Source: Blautia sp. OF03-15BH
GTDB taxonomy: Bacteria; Bacillota; Clostridia; Lachnospirales; Lachnospiraceae
Length of the DNA stretch: 64,000 nucleotides
NCBI RefSeq assembly: GCF_003463065.1
Contig: NZ_QSCM01000001.1
Coordinates: 558,001 to 622,000 of the forward strand
Direction of reading: 5' to 3'
The notes beneath the pieces are model-generated. The model worked only from the letters and a program-made list of their open reading frames with translations. It was not told where the DNA came from and ran no database searches. Made by a program: the position numbers and the translations under genes. Of this stretch, positions 8,011-18,420 are shown one piece after another (position 1 is the first letter of the stretch; each line of letters begins with the position of its first letter).

Positions 8011-11000
8011 CTATGATTCTTCTTCAGAAAGAAGCTCTTCCGTTTCCTCTTCTTCCCTTTTTCTCACCGGAATCGCTGCTTCCATTCCTTCTTCAGCAGG
8101 AATCGGTATGAGACGCCGCTGATTTTCCAGAATCTGGGTCAGGAAAAACAGTGCCAGGCAGAGCACGCTTAAGATGGTGCCCTCCCAGAGTCCGGGAGCC
8201 GTATAATCCAGAGAGATTTCATGACTTCCCTCAGTAAGATCGATCCCGAGAAGTGCACGGCCCACGACATAGGTCTCTACTGTTTTTCCGTCTACCTTTA
8301 CCTTCCAGCCTGTATCATAGGGAATGGAAAAGAGAAGCGTTCCGTCCTGATCCGCCTGGATCGTGCCGCGGATTTTTCCGTCAGTCACATAATAACGGCC
8401 GTCTTCACTGTCTGTCACCAGTTGGGAGGAAGCCAGTTTTTCATGAACCAGCTCATACTCCTCGTTGGAGCAGATATAGACATTGGCTGTCACACTGCCT
8501 TCCTGACCGTCACTGAACTCGCAGGTCACGGTGGCCAGCTCATCCTCATCAAAACAGCCAAGATCATACAGATGATCGTTGTATTTATCATAGGATTTCG
8601 TATAATCCGGCGTGGAGACCGTGATCTTTTCTGTCTTTCTGGTCACCTGCAGATAAGCCTGCATGCCTGCCGGGATCACAATGTCATAGCTTCCGCCGTC
8701 TGTCATCTCGATGCTCTGATTCAACGTATAAAGCGGTCCCTCATTGACTGCAAGGGCTACAAACTGATTCTGGACATCTGCTGCACTTCCGCTGTCAATA
8801 TCCCAGTCCTTGATATCGGAATCCACCAGAAAACCGATGGAAAGCGCATTGTCATTGCGATAAAGAGCCAGTGGTTCTTCATAATCCACCTGTTCCATCT
8901 GATAAAGCCGATCCGTAATGGTCTTGGATTCCACATATTTGACACCGAAAATATCGTTAAAGAGTTTGGTCAGCCCAACGTAACCACTCTTGTTTGTCCT
9001 GGCCTCCATGCCAAGAGCCTTACAAAGATCTACGGTAGCTGCCGGCATCGTGGAAGAAAAAAGCATGACGCCGTCTCCTCCCATGAACATATCCGCATTT
9101 CTCATACGGGTGCTGTCGATATCACTCCGGTAGAAGCTGCTGCCGTCTTCATTTCTCGCCATCAGTTTTTCATAGGCGATCTGGTCATCCAGATACGTCT
9201 GACGGCTGACTGTCCCGTTCATGCAGACCCCGTAGACAGCGGTAGCCGTCATCTCCGCCACTCCAAGGAAGATCAGGACTTTTTTAAACAGCTGTTCTTC
9301 CCTTGCTTTTCTCACCAGCCCGTAAAAAAGAAGAAGAACTCCATAGACGGTAAGCAAAAGCTCCGTTGACAGATAAACGTAAAATTCCCGTTCGCCAAGC
9401 CCCGTCCACCAAGAATACCCGGTGAATGCCAACGGGACCGCAGCCGCAAGAAGCACTCTCGTACCGGAAAGATATCTGACGTGCCAGAGTGCCTGATGTG
9501 CCATGATAAGAAGCATGGCAATATAAAGGAAAGCAAAACGGTTCGGCAGACCGTTCTGGGTATGAAAACCGTGCCAGACGAAATTCAGCACATTCGTATC
9601 AAAGCTCAGAAACAGAAGGACGCAAAGTGCCGTCTTGGCGATCCGTTCCCGGAGGCTCACATATTGATCCAGAAGAAAGAGCACTGCCAGTACCAGGGTC
9701 AGTACGCCGCAGAAAGCGTTCAGCTCATACTGATGATCTGCAATGTTGATCGGATCCACAAAGGCAAACTGACTGGTCAGCTGAGACGCATCGTGAAGAT
9801 AAAACTTCGGCGGCCACGGAAATTTGTTTTCCGCCGATTCGGTGATCCCCAGTCCCAGAAAAGCGGGAACCAGCATGATGGCCGCCATCCCGCCGGAAAG
9901 CAGTGCATACCAGCCAAACGTGAAGGCACTGGTGAAAAAGCTTTTTACCGTCAGTCCTTTCGCGCTGATCCACTGTACCAGCAGATAAAAGCAGGAAAAC
10001 AGGCAGAGCATGAAACCGATGTAATAATTGCAGTACAGGGCATAAAAGAGGGAGACGCAGAACAGTTTCCCGTTTCCGCCTTTTACGATCCGTTCAATAC
10101 CGAGCATGATCAGCGGCAGCATGGCAATGCTGTCAAACCACATGAGATTAAAATAATAACCGATCATGAAGCTGCTGAGTGCATACATCGTACCAAAGAG
10201 CACCGGGAAATAGCTTTTCCCTTTTTCCTTATAAGCCAGATACCAGCTGAAGGTGCCGCCGCAGAGTCCAAGCTTCAGGACGATAAAAAGTGCCATGACA
10301 TCCATCATATTCCGCTTCGGGAAAAGAACCAGCAAGAAGTTCATCGGACTTGCCAGATAATAAGCGATGGTGGCCCAGAAATTAAAACCAAGACCACCTC
10401 CCATGGAATAGAGGAAGTTCTCGTTATTCACCAGCTTCTCATGAAATTCCGTAAAAAAAGGCAGATACTGATGAAGAGAATCGATGATCAGAACGCCATG
10501 GTCCCCAAAGGGATAGACCAGATTGACTGCAAAACTCACTGCCACCACAACAGCCGGAATCGCAAAGCCAAACGCCGCACACCGGCGGATGCGTTTTTCC
10601 TGAAGAAGCTCTTCCTGTGTAAGTTCCGTCTTTGTTTCTTTTTCTTTAAATACAAAGCATTTGCTGAACACATAGTTCAGTACCAGTACCACCACCTGGA
10701 TCAGGAGTTTACCGATCATATCCGGTACACCAAATACACAGCAGAGGATCACCACGCCGAAAATCTCGATAAACATGGTACTTAACCGCATGCCGATGAA
10801 TTGTCCGGCTTCCACCAGAAGCTCCCGTATTCCCCTGGTCCGACTCTCAAAGACAAAGAGCTTGTTCACCACATAGGCAAACAAAATAGACAAAGAAATG
10901 GAGAGAAAGTTGGCAACGGTAATATCGATTCCCAGAAAATGCCGGAAAGCAGCATAGGAAACCAGATTCACAAGGGTCGTGCATCCGCCGAAAAAGATAT

Positions 11001-11046
11001 AGCGGATGGCCTGGTTCTGAAACAGTTTTTTTATCCAGTTTGTCAT
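8011..11046 (-). CDS. GtrA-YfhO fusion membrane protein
   Basis: A polytopic membrane protein of 1011 residues. The first 140 residues form a GtrA-like domain of four helices (Phe-Phe-Gly-Gly-Cys-Thr-Thr near residue 20, then VVNKLFVF), a family linked to flipping or moving lipid-linked sugars. The rest is a YfhO/PF09586-type protein: about a dozen helices between residues 150 and 640, then an extracellular beta-rich region and a last helix near 965-985. YfhO in Bacillus and Listeria adds sugars to wall or lipoteichoic polymers. The start at 11046 has AGAGAGGT upstream; the frame opens 10 codons earlier without a good site. Its own promoter follows addA. The sugar acceptor is unknown. Confidence 0.85.
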   Translation of the reverse strand: MTNWIKKLFQNQAIRYIFFGGCTTLVNLVSYAAFRHFLGIDITVANFLSISLSILFAYVVNKLFVFESRTRGIRELLVEAGQFIGMRLSTMFIEIFGVVILCCVFGVPDMIGKLLIQVVVLVLNYVFSKCFVFKEKETKTELTQEELLQEKRIRRCAAFGFAIPAVVVAVSFAVNLVYPFGDHGVLIIDSLHQYLPFFTEFHEKLVNNENFLYSMGGGLGFNFWATIAYYLASPMNFLLVLFPKRNMMDVMALFIVLKLGLCGGTFSWYLAYKEKGKSYFPVLFGTMYALSSFMIGYYFNLMWFDSIAMLPLIMLGIERIVKGGNGKLFCVSLFYALYCNYYIGFMLCLFSCFYLLVQWISAKGLTVKSFFTSAFTFGWYALLSGGMAAIMLVPAFLGLGITESAENKFPWPPKFYLHDASQLTSQFAFVDPINIADHQYELNAFCGVLTLVLAVLFLLDQYVSLRERIAKTALCVLLFLSFDTNVLNFVWHGFHTQNGLPNRFAFLYIAMLLIMAHQALWHVRYLSGTRVLLAAAVPLAFTGYSWWTGLGEREFYVYLSTELLLTVYGVLLLFYGLVRKAREEQLFKKVLIFLGVAEMTATAVYGVCMNGTVSRQTYLDDQIAYEKLMARNEDGSSFYRSDIDSTRMRNADMFMGGDGVMLFSSTMPAATVDLCKALGMEARTNKSGYVGLTKLFNDIFGVKYVESKTITDRLYQMEQVDYEEPLALYRNDNALSIGFLVDSDIKDWDIDSGSAADVQNQFVALAVNEGPLYTLNQSIEMTDGGSYDIVIPAGMQAYLQVTRKTEKITVSTPDYTKSYDKYNDHLYDLGCFDEDELATVTCEFSDGQEGSVTANVYICSNEEYELVHEKLASSQLVTDSEDGRYYVTDGKIRGTIQADQDGTLLFSIPYDTGWKVKVDGKTVETYVVGRALLGIDLTEGSHEISLDYTAPGLWEGTILSVLCLALFFLTQILENQRRLIPIPAEEGMEAAIPVRKREEEETEELLSEEES

Positions 11047-11124
11047 CTTGATACCTCTCTTACATACTGCTGCCATCCAGAAACATCACACAAATGTCTC
11101 CGGACAGCAGCAAAAACTGTTCTT

Positions 11125-11153
11125 AGTATACCTTCCTTCCTATTAAAAAGCAA
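11125..11153 (-). promoter_or_regulatory. Promoter of the GtrA-YfhO gene
   Basis: TTGCTT (11148-11153) immediately follows the addA stop codon and is followed after 17 bp by TATACT (11125-11130). The leader can fold a CTGCTG/CAGCAG stem before the ribosome binding site. Confidence 0.55.
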
Positions 11154-14100
11154 TTAGTTTTCCCTTAACTCTTTCTGAAGATGAAGTGAATAGAGGATCT
11201 TTTCCTTTACTTTCCGGCCGGTGAGCTGTTCCAGTGCTTCCGTATAATAATTCAGCTGCGGAGCATATTTCTGCAAAAGTTCCTCTTCCGCACCTTTTTC
11301 CACGCGGTCGGTCTTATAATCCACAAGGATCAGCCCGTCTGCTTCTTCAAAATAAGCATCCACCACACCCTGGATCAGAAGTGTGCGCTCCTTTTCCGCC
11401 TCCGGATAGACCCTGTCAGCCGGGATCGCATAAATAAAATGCTGTTCCCGGAAAAGACAGCCTTCCCGCTGCGCCTTCGCCATCCGTTTTCCAAGAGCTC
11501 CTCCTGCCAGCTTCCGGATCCTCCGGCAGTCAATACAGGCGGCTTCCTCTTCCGTCAGTCTTCCTTTGGCTTTCAGTTCCCTCAGCTGCTCTCTGACTTC
11601 CGCCAGGCTCTCCGCCCGGTTAAAGTCCAGATACTGCAGGAAAATATGATAGGCTGTTCCTCTGGCTGCTCCCCGGACAGGTGCTTTTTCTTTCAAAAAC
11701 TCCGGAATGATCTCATCCACCTCCGGAAGAACCTCTTCCACGATCTCTGTACTTTCCGGGCTTTTGTTCATTTTTCTGGCATTCTCTGCCGGAACCAGCC
11801 AGTCAGTGCTCCAGTCCTTTTCTTCTTCCGGTCCGTTTTCGTAGAGAACCTCACTTTCCTCCTGAAGTTCTGTTTCGCTCTGCCGTTTCAGCTGGGAAAC
11901 AGTCAGCTTGACCGGGATCCTCGGACCGTTCTTTTCTTCTTTCATGCGCTTTTCCAGGATCGCATGAAACTCTGGCTCATAGATCTCATCCGGCCGAAGC
12001 AAATTCAGCCATTGAAGATCCAGTGCTTTTTCCGCTTCCTGTGTGACACCGCCGGCCAGAAGCTCCTGTACCGTCACTCTCTGGAGGGAAAACGGCGTAC
12101 TCCAGACCGGATCTTCTTCTTTCCGGAAGACCCGTTCATATCCAAGCTTTGTCAGAAAAGCCTCCGCACTTTCATATTTGAAAAGCACAGGCATCAGAAA
12201 ATCGAGATAACCGCCGGCGCCGGAAAGCTTCTGATAGGAAAGGCCGTATTTCTGCGGAAATGCACTCTGACACCAGCGTTCCACTTTTTTCTCCAGACCG
12301 GAAACGGCGCCTGTCAGGATCAGTTTTTCCCTTGCACGGGTCAGTGCCACATAGAGCACACGGATTTCTTCTCCCAGATTGTCATCGTTGAGTTTTGCCT
12401 GGATACAGCGCTTGAAAAGAGTCGTCCGGCGGATCCGCAGCACAGGATCCACCATATCAAAACCAATGCCAAGATCTGCATCCAACACCATTCTGCTTCT
12501 GGTATCCATCCGGTTAAACTGCTTTTCCAGTCCACCAAGGAAGACGACCGGAAATTCCAGTCCCTTGCTTCTGTGGATGCTCATGATCTGGACAACGTTC
12601 CGGTTTTCTCCCAGACTCCTGGCTTCTCCGTAATCCACATCATATTTCTGAAGGTTTTCAATATAACGGATGAAATTGAAAAGCCCCCGGTAGCTTGTCT
12701 TCTCATAATCCCAGGCCTTCTGCACCAGCATGTTCAGGTTCTGGGCACGCTGTTCTCCCGCCGGCATCGCTGCCGCTTCTTCTGCATAGCCTGTCACATC
12801 AAAAAGATACCAGAGCAGTTCATGGATTGGCGTAAACGCCGCCTGCTGCCGGAAGTCCTCCAGCATTGCATAAAAATCCTGCAGTTTTTTGCAAAGCTTC
12901 TCATCCTCTCCGTTTTCCAGATACCAGCGGCAGCTCTCATGAAAGGTCTTTTCTTCTCCCGCGCTGCTCTTGATGAGAGCCGTTTCTTTTTTGGAGAAAC
13001 CGCCGATAGAGGAGAGCAGCACCGCCGCCAGCGGAATATCCTGGCTGGAATTATCGATGATCTTGAGCAGAGATAAGACTACCTGTACCTCTCTGGCAGA
13101 AAAATATCCGCTTCTGGTACCTACGTAAACCGGGATTCCCATGGATTCCAGCACTTTTCCGTAACTCTCAGCAAAAGCAGCCGGAGAACGGAACAGGATC
13201 ACGATATCCTTAAATTCCACTTTCCGCATGCCACCCGTGGTCTTATCAAAGATCTCTTCTTTGCCGACCATCCGTAAGATCCGCTGACCGGTCATCTCTG
13301 CTTCCAGTTCCCCCGGTGTCATCCGGAGCTGCTCCACCAGGCTTTCTTCTTCATCAAGATCCAGCAGAAGGAGCTCCGGCCGTTGAGCAAGCGGTTCCGT
13401 TTCCGGATAAACAGCGCCCGGATAAAGGGCGGTTTCTGCCGTATAAAGAATTTTTCCCGGATTTTCCCGCATGATCTCCCGGAAGATCTCATTGGTAAAG
13501 GCCAGGATCTCCCTGCGGCTCCGGAAATTCTGCTTCAGATCAATACGCTGGCAGTCCGAATCATCCAGCGTATAGGCTTCATACTTTTCCAGAAAAAGCT
13601 CCGGTCTTGCCAGACGGAAACGGTAAATGCTCTGTTTTACATCTCCTACCATAAAGATATTCCGTATTCCTTCATGGACTCTGGATACTGCCGTCAGAAT
13701 GGCCTCCTGCACCAGGTTGCTGTCCTGATACTCATCGATCATGATCTCCCGAAAACGGCCGGAAAGCTCTTTTGCCGTATCCGTAGGCTTTCCTTCCTCA
13801 TCCACCAGAATGGAAAGCGCCAGATGCTCCATATCGTGGAAATCACAGAGATTCCGTACCCTTTTTTCCTCCGTAAAGGCTTTGATAAAAGCAAGCGTCA
13901 GCTCCACAAGAACCTTCATGGGACGGCCTGCCGCCTGCATATCTTTAAATTCGGTTTCCGGAGTTTCTGCAAAATACTCTTCCTGAAGCGCTTTGATCTC
14001 CGTTTTTACTTCTTCCCGGATGGCTTTGACCTGGTTCTTCTTGTTTTCCCGGATCGTTTCATCCTTTTTGGACGAAAGTCTGGCCCATTTTTCCATGGAA

Positions 14101-14924
14101 TGGATCGCCGTATAAAGCTCCCGGTAGGACGCTGCTCCCTTGAGTTTTTGAAAATTTTCAAGATCAGAAACGATCGCCGGTTCATAGATGTAGGGACCGC
14201 CCGGTTCTCCACAGATGACCAGTGCCGTCTCCAGCAGGGCTTCCAGATCTTCGATCCGTTCTCTTGCGGAAAGAAGCCAGCTTTCCAGCCAGGAAGACTG
14301 TTCAAATTCTTCCATGGTGGCAGCCGAATAGACTGCCAGGCATTCCTGCAGCCACTTTTCCGGATAGGGATGGCTCATGGAAAACTCGTAGAGCCGGAGG
14401 ATCGAATCCTCCAGGATCTGATCATTCTTTCCTGTTGCCACACATTCTACAAAATGCCGGAATTCCGGACTTTCCTCCTCAAAACGGCTCTCCAGCAGTT
14501 CCTGTACCACCTGTGTCCTGAGAAGCTTTCCCTCTCCCTCATCCATGACCCGGTAATTCGGATCCAGACCAATGACATGAAAATAATTTTTCAGGATGTA
14601 GCTGCAGAAGCTGTCGATGGTGGTGATCTGGGCACTCTGGATCAGCGTAAGCTGCCGTGTCAGGTGCTCATCCTCTTCTCCTTCGGAAAGCTTTTTCTCA
14701 ATGGCTGCATTCAGACGCTCCCGCATCTCTCCTGCCGCTGCCCGGGTAAACGTTACGACCAGGAGCTCATCAATATCCACAGGACGGACCGGATCGGAGA
14801 TCAGGCTTAAAATCCTCTCAATGAGAACTGCCGTTTTTCCGGAGCCTGCTGCCGCAGAGACCAGAAGATTCCTGTTTCGAAGGTCAATGACCTTCTTTTG
14901 GTCAGGGGTCCAGTTCGTACTCAT
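11154..14924 (-). CDS. addA: AddA, helicase-nuclease subunit of AddAB
   Basis: A 1256-residue UvrD-like 3'-5' helicase with a C-terminal RecB-family nuclease, which processes double-strand breaks with AddB and recognises Chi. Walker A AAAGSGKT lies at about residues 24-31. Further helicase motifs include MIDEYQDSN (DEYQD, Walker B), MVGDVKQSIYRFR, LKQNFRSR, IHRSKGLEFPVVF and VLYVALTRAREKL. The C-terminal nuclease motif ILVDYKTDRV carries the catalytic Asp and Lys. The length is normal. The start overlaps the addB stop by 4 bases (ATGA), so the subunits are coupled in the order addB-addA. Confidence 0.97.
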   Translation of the reverse strand: MSTNWTPDQKKVIDLRNRNLLVSAAAGSGKTAVLIERILSLISDPVRPVDIDELLVVTFTRAAAGEMRERLNAAIEKKLSEGEEDEHLTRQLTLIQSAQITTIDSFCSYILKNYFHVIGLDPNYRVMDEGEGKLLRTQVVQELLESRFEEESPEFRHFVECVATGKNDQILEDSILRLYEFSMSHPYPEKWLQECLAVYSAATMEEFEQSSWLESWLLSARERIEDLEALLETALVICGEPGGPYIYEPAIVSDLENFQKLKGAASYRELYTAIHSMEKWARLSSKKDETIRENKKNQVKAIREEVKTEIKALQEEYFAETPETEFKDMQAAGRPMKVLVELTLAFIKAFTEEKRVRNLCDFHDMEHLALSILVDEEGKPTDTAKELSGRFREIMIDEYQDSNLVQEAILTAVSRVHEGIRNIFMVGDVKQSIYRFRLARPELFLEKYEAYTLDDSDCQRIDLKQNFRSRREILAFTNEIFREIMRENPGKILYTAETALYPGAVYPETEPLAQRPELLLLDLDEEESLVEQLRMTPGELEAEMTGQRILRMVGKEEIFDKTTGGMRKVEFKDIVILFRSPAAFAESYGKVLESMGIPVYVGTRSGYFSAREVQVVLSLLKIIDNSSQDIPLAAVLLSSIGGFSKKETALIKSSAGEEKTFHESCRWYLENGEDEKLCKKLQDFYAMLEDFRQQAAFTPIHELLWYLFDVTGYAEEAAAMPAGEQRAQNLNMLVQKAWDYEKTSYRGLFNFIRYIENLQKYDVDYGEARSLGENRNVVQIMSIHRSKGLEFPVVFLGGLEKQFNRMDTRSRMVLDADLGIGFDMVDPVLRIRRTTLFKRCIQAKLNDDNLGEEIRVLYVALTRAREKLILTGAVSGLEKKVERWCQSAFPQKYGLSYQKLSGAGGYLDFLMPVLFKYESAEAFLTKLGYERVFRKEEDPVWSTPFSLQRVTVQELLAGGVTQEAEKALDLQWLNLLRPDEIYEPEFHAILEKRMKEEKNGPRIPVKLTVSQLKRQSETELQEESEVLYENGPEEEKDWSTDWLVPAENARKMNKSPESTEIVEEVLPEVDEIIPEFLKEKAPVRGAARGTAYHIFLQYLDFNRAESLAEVREQLRELKAKGRLTEEEAACIDCRRIRKLAGGALGKRMAKAQREGCLFREQHFIYAIPADRVYPEAEKERTLLIQGVVDAYFEEADGLILVDYKTDRVEKGAEEELLQKYAPQLNYYTEALEQLTGRKVKEKILYSLHLQKELREN

Positions 14925-17900
14925 TTCATCTCCTCCTCAATCTTTTTCAGTGCTTCATCCGCGCTCAGCTCCTCTAACCGACGGAATTTCATATTTTTAT
15001 CCTTTTGATCAAAACCACAGACGCTGCGGAATATGCAGTAATCGCAGGCCGTCTGGTTCTTTCTCTCATAAGGAAGCCGTTCTGCCCTTCCTTCCAGTAT
15101 CCCGCTTCCGAGCTCCTGCATTTTCTTTTCCGCATAGGCAGACATGGCCGCAAACTGTTTTGTAGTAGCCGTGCGTGAGGCTTTTCCAAGAGAACCGTCC
15201 TTATTGACTGAAACAGGGATCACACTGGAGCTTCCACTTAAAAAGCGGTCCATGGAGCGGACGATCTCTTCCCTGCTGTTTACCAGGCCGTTGACCTTCA
15301 GTTCCTTCAGAAGCTGCTTCCGGATCTCTTCCGGATCCTCATCCCCGGAAAGTTCCAGCAGCGGATCTTCCACATGATAGTAAAAGATCCCCGCCGGGAT
15401 CACCGGCTTTTCTTTTTTGGTCCGGCGTTCCAGTTCCAGAGCCGCATTTAAATAAACCATGAGCTGAAGCTGCAGGCCATAATAAAAGGCCGCCAGGTCA
15501 AATTTCGTGTTCCCGGACTTGTAATCCACCACTTTTACGAAAACTTCTTCCTCATTTTCACAGTAATCGATGCGGTCGATCCGGCCTTTGAGCTTCATTT
15601 TTGTATCATCCGGCAGATCCAGGTTGACGGCTTTCAGATTTTCAATGGCAGAAAAAGGCACCTCAAAGTTTCCCGGCTCAAACAGGCCGCTCCGGATCTG
15701 AAGCAGCAAGGCCCAGATCGTCCGTCCCATGATCCGGCGAATCCGTTTTATGGCATAGGCACTCCGGCTGTCTTTCTTAAGTCCGGGACTCCGGATAAAG
15801 GCCGCCGCCTCTTCCACCGCTTCCTCGGTAAGCTTCTCCGCTTCTTCATCCGGCAGGTCAAACCAGGTCCAATCGCTTTTTTCCACCTTTTCCGAAAAAA
15901 GCTCCAGTGCCTTGTGGAAAAGATTTCCCATATCCACGGGAGCAAATTCCAGTGTCTCCCGTTCACTGAGCCGGAGTCCGTAACGCAGGAAATGTTCACA
16001 GGCGCAGGAAGCAAAGGTCTCCAGACGGCTCACACTGTTGGTCAGTATCGTGCCGTAAAGAGCTTTTGCCGCCTCTCTTCCGATACCGGAGTCCTGCTCT
16101 CCTGAAAAAGCCGCCTGAAGAAGGCGATCCACTTTTTCTTTCCATTCGGGATTCTTCCGGTACCAGAGATAAAGCTCCTGAAATTCCGGTGAAAACTCTC
16201 CGTTTTTCAGCTTTAAAAGTCCTTCTGTCAGGCAGGAAAGTCCATTCTCAGGTGTCCATACTCTCTTTTTAAAGGACCGGTCCTCATCTTCATCGGTCAC
16301 CGTCAGCTTCAGAAAAAGCTTCTGCAGCCGCCCCACTACATAGGAGGGCCGCATGGCTTTTCCTTCCTGATCTGCCTTTGCCATAGTCAGATACAGTCTC
16401 CTGGAAGGCTTGGTGAGATGAAGATAGAGATAAAAGCGTTCCACAAAGCTGTTTTCCCGTATGCCAGGAGCCAGTGTCACGCCCTGATCGGACAGAAAAC
16501 TTCGTTCTTCTTCCGAAAGAATACCGCTTCCTTTACCGGAAGAAGGAACGATTCCTTCATTGAGTCCCAGAAAGATCAGTACCTGAATATTTTTCAGACG
16601 GGTACGTTCCATATCTCCCACCAGAACTTCATCCAGAGACGGCGGGATCAGCCCCACCCGGCTGTCTTCAAAACCGGCTTCCAGAAGTTCCTTATAATCC
16701 TTCAGACTGATGATCTCGTCGCCCAAAAATTCCACCATTTTGTCAAACAGGCTGATGACCGTACCGTAGATCTGATGATACACCTTTGCCTCGTCCATTT
16801 TACCCTGTTTTTCAAAATTCTCCTCCATTACGGCAAGCTTCTGCTGAAGCTTTTCGCCGGCAATGAAGCGATACAGGCTTTCCGTCCGCTGACGCACGGT
16901 GAGCTTTTTTCCACGCATGGCTTCACAATAGACTTCCGTTTTTTCCAGAAAAACCTCACGGAAGGCATTCAGCCGCGGCAGATCATCTCCGGAAAAGCTT
17001 CTGGTCTCCTGCGTCCATTCTTTTTTCCACTTAGAATATCCCCGGATCCCGGCTGCCAGGACATAGTTTTCCACATCATCCAGACTCTCCTGGTGAATGT
17101 CCAGAAGACCACAACGAAGAAAACGAAAGACGGTTTCATAGCTGAAATCCCGGATCAGCATTTCCAGAGCCGCTTTTATAAATTCCAGAAAAGGATTCAG
17201 CAGAACCCGCTTCGTTTCATCGATAAAACAGGGGATCCCGTATTTTGGAAAGATCCTGCGGATCTCCCTTGCATACGTCTCCATATCACCACTAATCAGG
17301 GCAATCTCCCGGAACGCAAGTCCTTTTTCCTGTCTGAGCGAAAGAATGGTGCGGGCTGCAAACTCCGCCTCTTCCCGTGGATCCGCACACGCATGGATCG
17401 AGATTTCTTCCGACGGATCTTCCGGATAAGAGCTTCCGCCTGCAAAAAAGCTTTTCCCCGTACGGAACAGATGGCTTTCCAGAAAAGCAAGTGCCGGCCG
17501 TCCTTCAAACCGCCGGACGCCTCTCCTTCCGAGAATGACCGGCTCCAGAAGCTCAGTCCCCGTTTCTTTACAAAGGTTCGTAAGGCTCTGTATGGTCTTC
17601 TGGCTGAGATAAAAAAGCTCATGCATCTTTCCCTGTCTTCCCCAGTCCGTGCGGGGATCAACGGTCACAGTCACCTGAATTTTTTTTGCCAGCGGAAGAA
17701 GTTTTTTCAGTAAGGCAAGCTGGATCGGGGTAAAGCCTGTATAACCGTCCAGTGCAATGGTACAGCCGGAAAGAAGCCGTGATTCTCCGGCATGCTCTGC
17801 CAGCACCTCAAGCAGTTCTTCTGCCGTCACATACTCTTTTGCCATCTGTTCCTGAAAGGCATGATAAAGGATCCCGATGTCTTTCCATTTATAATAAAGC

Positions 17901-18352
17901 CTTGGCTGATCTTTCAGGCTTTCCAGGATCCCGTCCATAGTTTCCGGTTCGATCCGGTACTGGGCCAGCTCTGAGATCATGGATTTTACCTGGCTGATAT
18001 AGCCGTTTTTCTCCATACTTCCGCCTAAAAGCGTGAGCTCTTTTCTGTGTTCCATGGCAGCCCGGCGGATCACCAAATTTTTTCCGGTCTCTTCCAGGAT
18101 CCGTCTCCGGTCAGCTCCCAGATCCTCCAGAACACGGAGTGCCAGACGCTGAAAGCTCAACACGTCAATATTTAAGATTCCTTTTCGCGGATGCAGCTCG
18201 GTCAGATTTCTCTGGATCTCCATGGTAAACTGCTCCGGTACCAGAATCAGAAAATTTTCTTTCGGGGCAGCCAGGGATTCCTTGATCACCGTCTCATAAA
18301 GATAACGGGATTTTCCGCTTCCTGAACTTCCCAGGATAAACTGAAGGGGCAT
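14921..18352 (-). CDS. addB: AddB, helicase-like/nuclease subunit of AddAB
   Basis: A 1143-residue subunit of the AddAB complex. Walker A GSSGSGKS is at residues 8-15. The central part resembles a degenerate UvrD helicase. The C-terminal nuclease domain has VKVVDYKSGN (Asp/Lys active site). Four Cys that can bind a 4Fe-4S cluster are visible: one in the CACEHF segment (about residue 790) and three in CDYCIFRSVC (about 1110-1119). The ribosome binding site is AAGGAGAG. The gene starts 69 bases after the valS stop and overlaps addA by 4 bases, so it may be cotranscribed with valS. Confidence 0.96.
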   Translation of the reverse strand: MPLQFILGSSGSGKSRYLYETVIKESLAAPKENFLILVPEQFTMEIQRNLTELHPRKGILNIDVLSFQRLALRVLEDLGADRRRILEETGKNLVIRRAAMEHRKELTLLGGSMEKNGYISQVKSMISELAQYRIEPETMDGILESLKDQPRLYYKWKDIGILYHAFQEQMAKEYVTAEELLEVLAEHAGESRLLSGCTIALDGYTGFTPIQLALLKKLLPLAKKIQVTVTVDPRTDWGRQGKMHELFYLSQKTIQSLTNLCKETGTELLEPVILGRRGVRRFEGRPALAFLESHLFRTGKSFFAGGSSYPEDPSEEISIHACADPREEAEFAARTILSLRQEKGLAFREIALISGDMETYAREIRRIFPKYGIPCFIDETKRVLLNPFLEFIKAALEMLIRDFSYETVFRFLRCGLLDIHQESLDDVENYVLAAGIRGYSKWKKEWTQETRSFSGDDLPRLNAFREVFLEKTEVYCEAMRGKKLTVRQRTESLYRFIAGEKLQQKLAVMEENFEKQGKMDEAKVYHQIYGTVISLFDKMVEFLGDEIISLKDYKELLEAGFEDSRVGLIPPSLDEVLVGDMERTRLKNIQVLIFLGLNEGIVPSSGKGSGILSEEERSFLSDQGVTLAPGIRENSFVERFYLYLHLTKPSRRLYLTMAKADQEGKAMRPSYVVGRLQKLFLKLTVTDEDEDRSFKKRVWTPENGLSCLTEGLLKLKNGEFSPEFQELYLWYRKNPEWKEKVDRLLQAAFSGEQDSGIGREAAKALYGTILTNSVSRLETFASCACEHFLRYGLRLSERETLEFAPVDMGNLFHKALELFSEKVEKSDWTWFDLPDEEAEKLTEEAVEEAAAFIRSPGLKKDSRSAYAIKRIRRIMGRTIWALLLQIRSGLFEPGNFEVPFSAIENLKAVNLDLPDDTKMKLKGRIDRIDYCENEEEVFVKVVDYKSGNTKFDLAAFYYGLQLQLMVYLNAALELERRTKKEKPVIPAGIFYYHVEDPLLELSGDEDPEEIRKQLLKELKVNGLVNSREEIVRSMDRFLSGSSSVIPVSVNKDGSLGKASRTATTKQFAAMSAYAEKKMQELGSGILEGRAERLPYERKNQTACDYCIFRSVCGFDQKDKNMKFRRLEELSADEALKKIEEEMK

Positions 18353-18420
18353 AAATCTCTCCTTGTGAAAGAAGAGCCTTACCGGCAGACTTGCCGATAA
18401 AGCTCTTTTCTTCCTTGCTG

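Noticed and set aside
8221..10785. Two long plus-strand frames (382 and 434 codons)
   Set aside because: Antisense shadows of the GtrA-YfhO gene without start signals.
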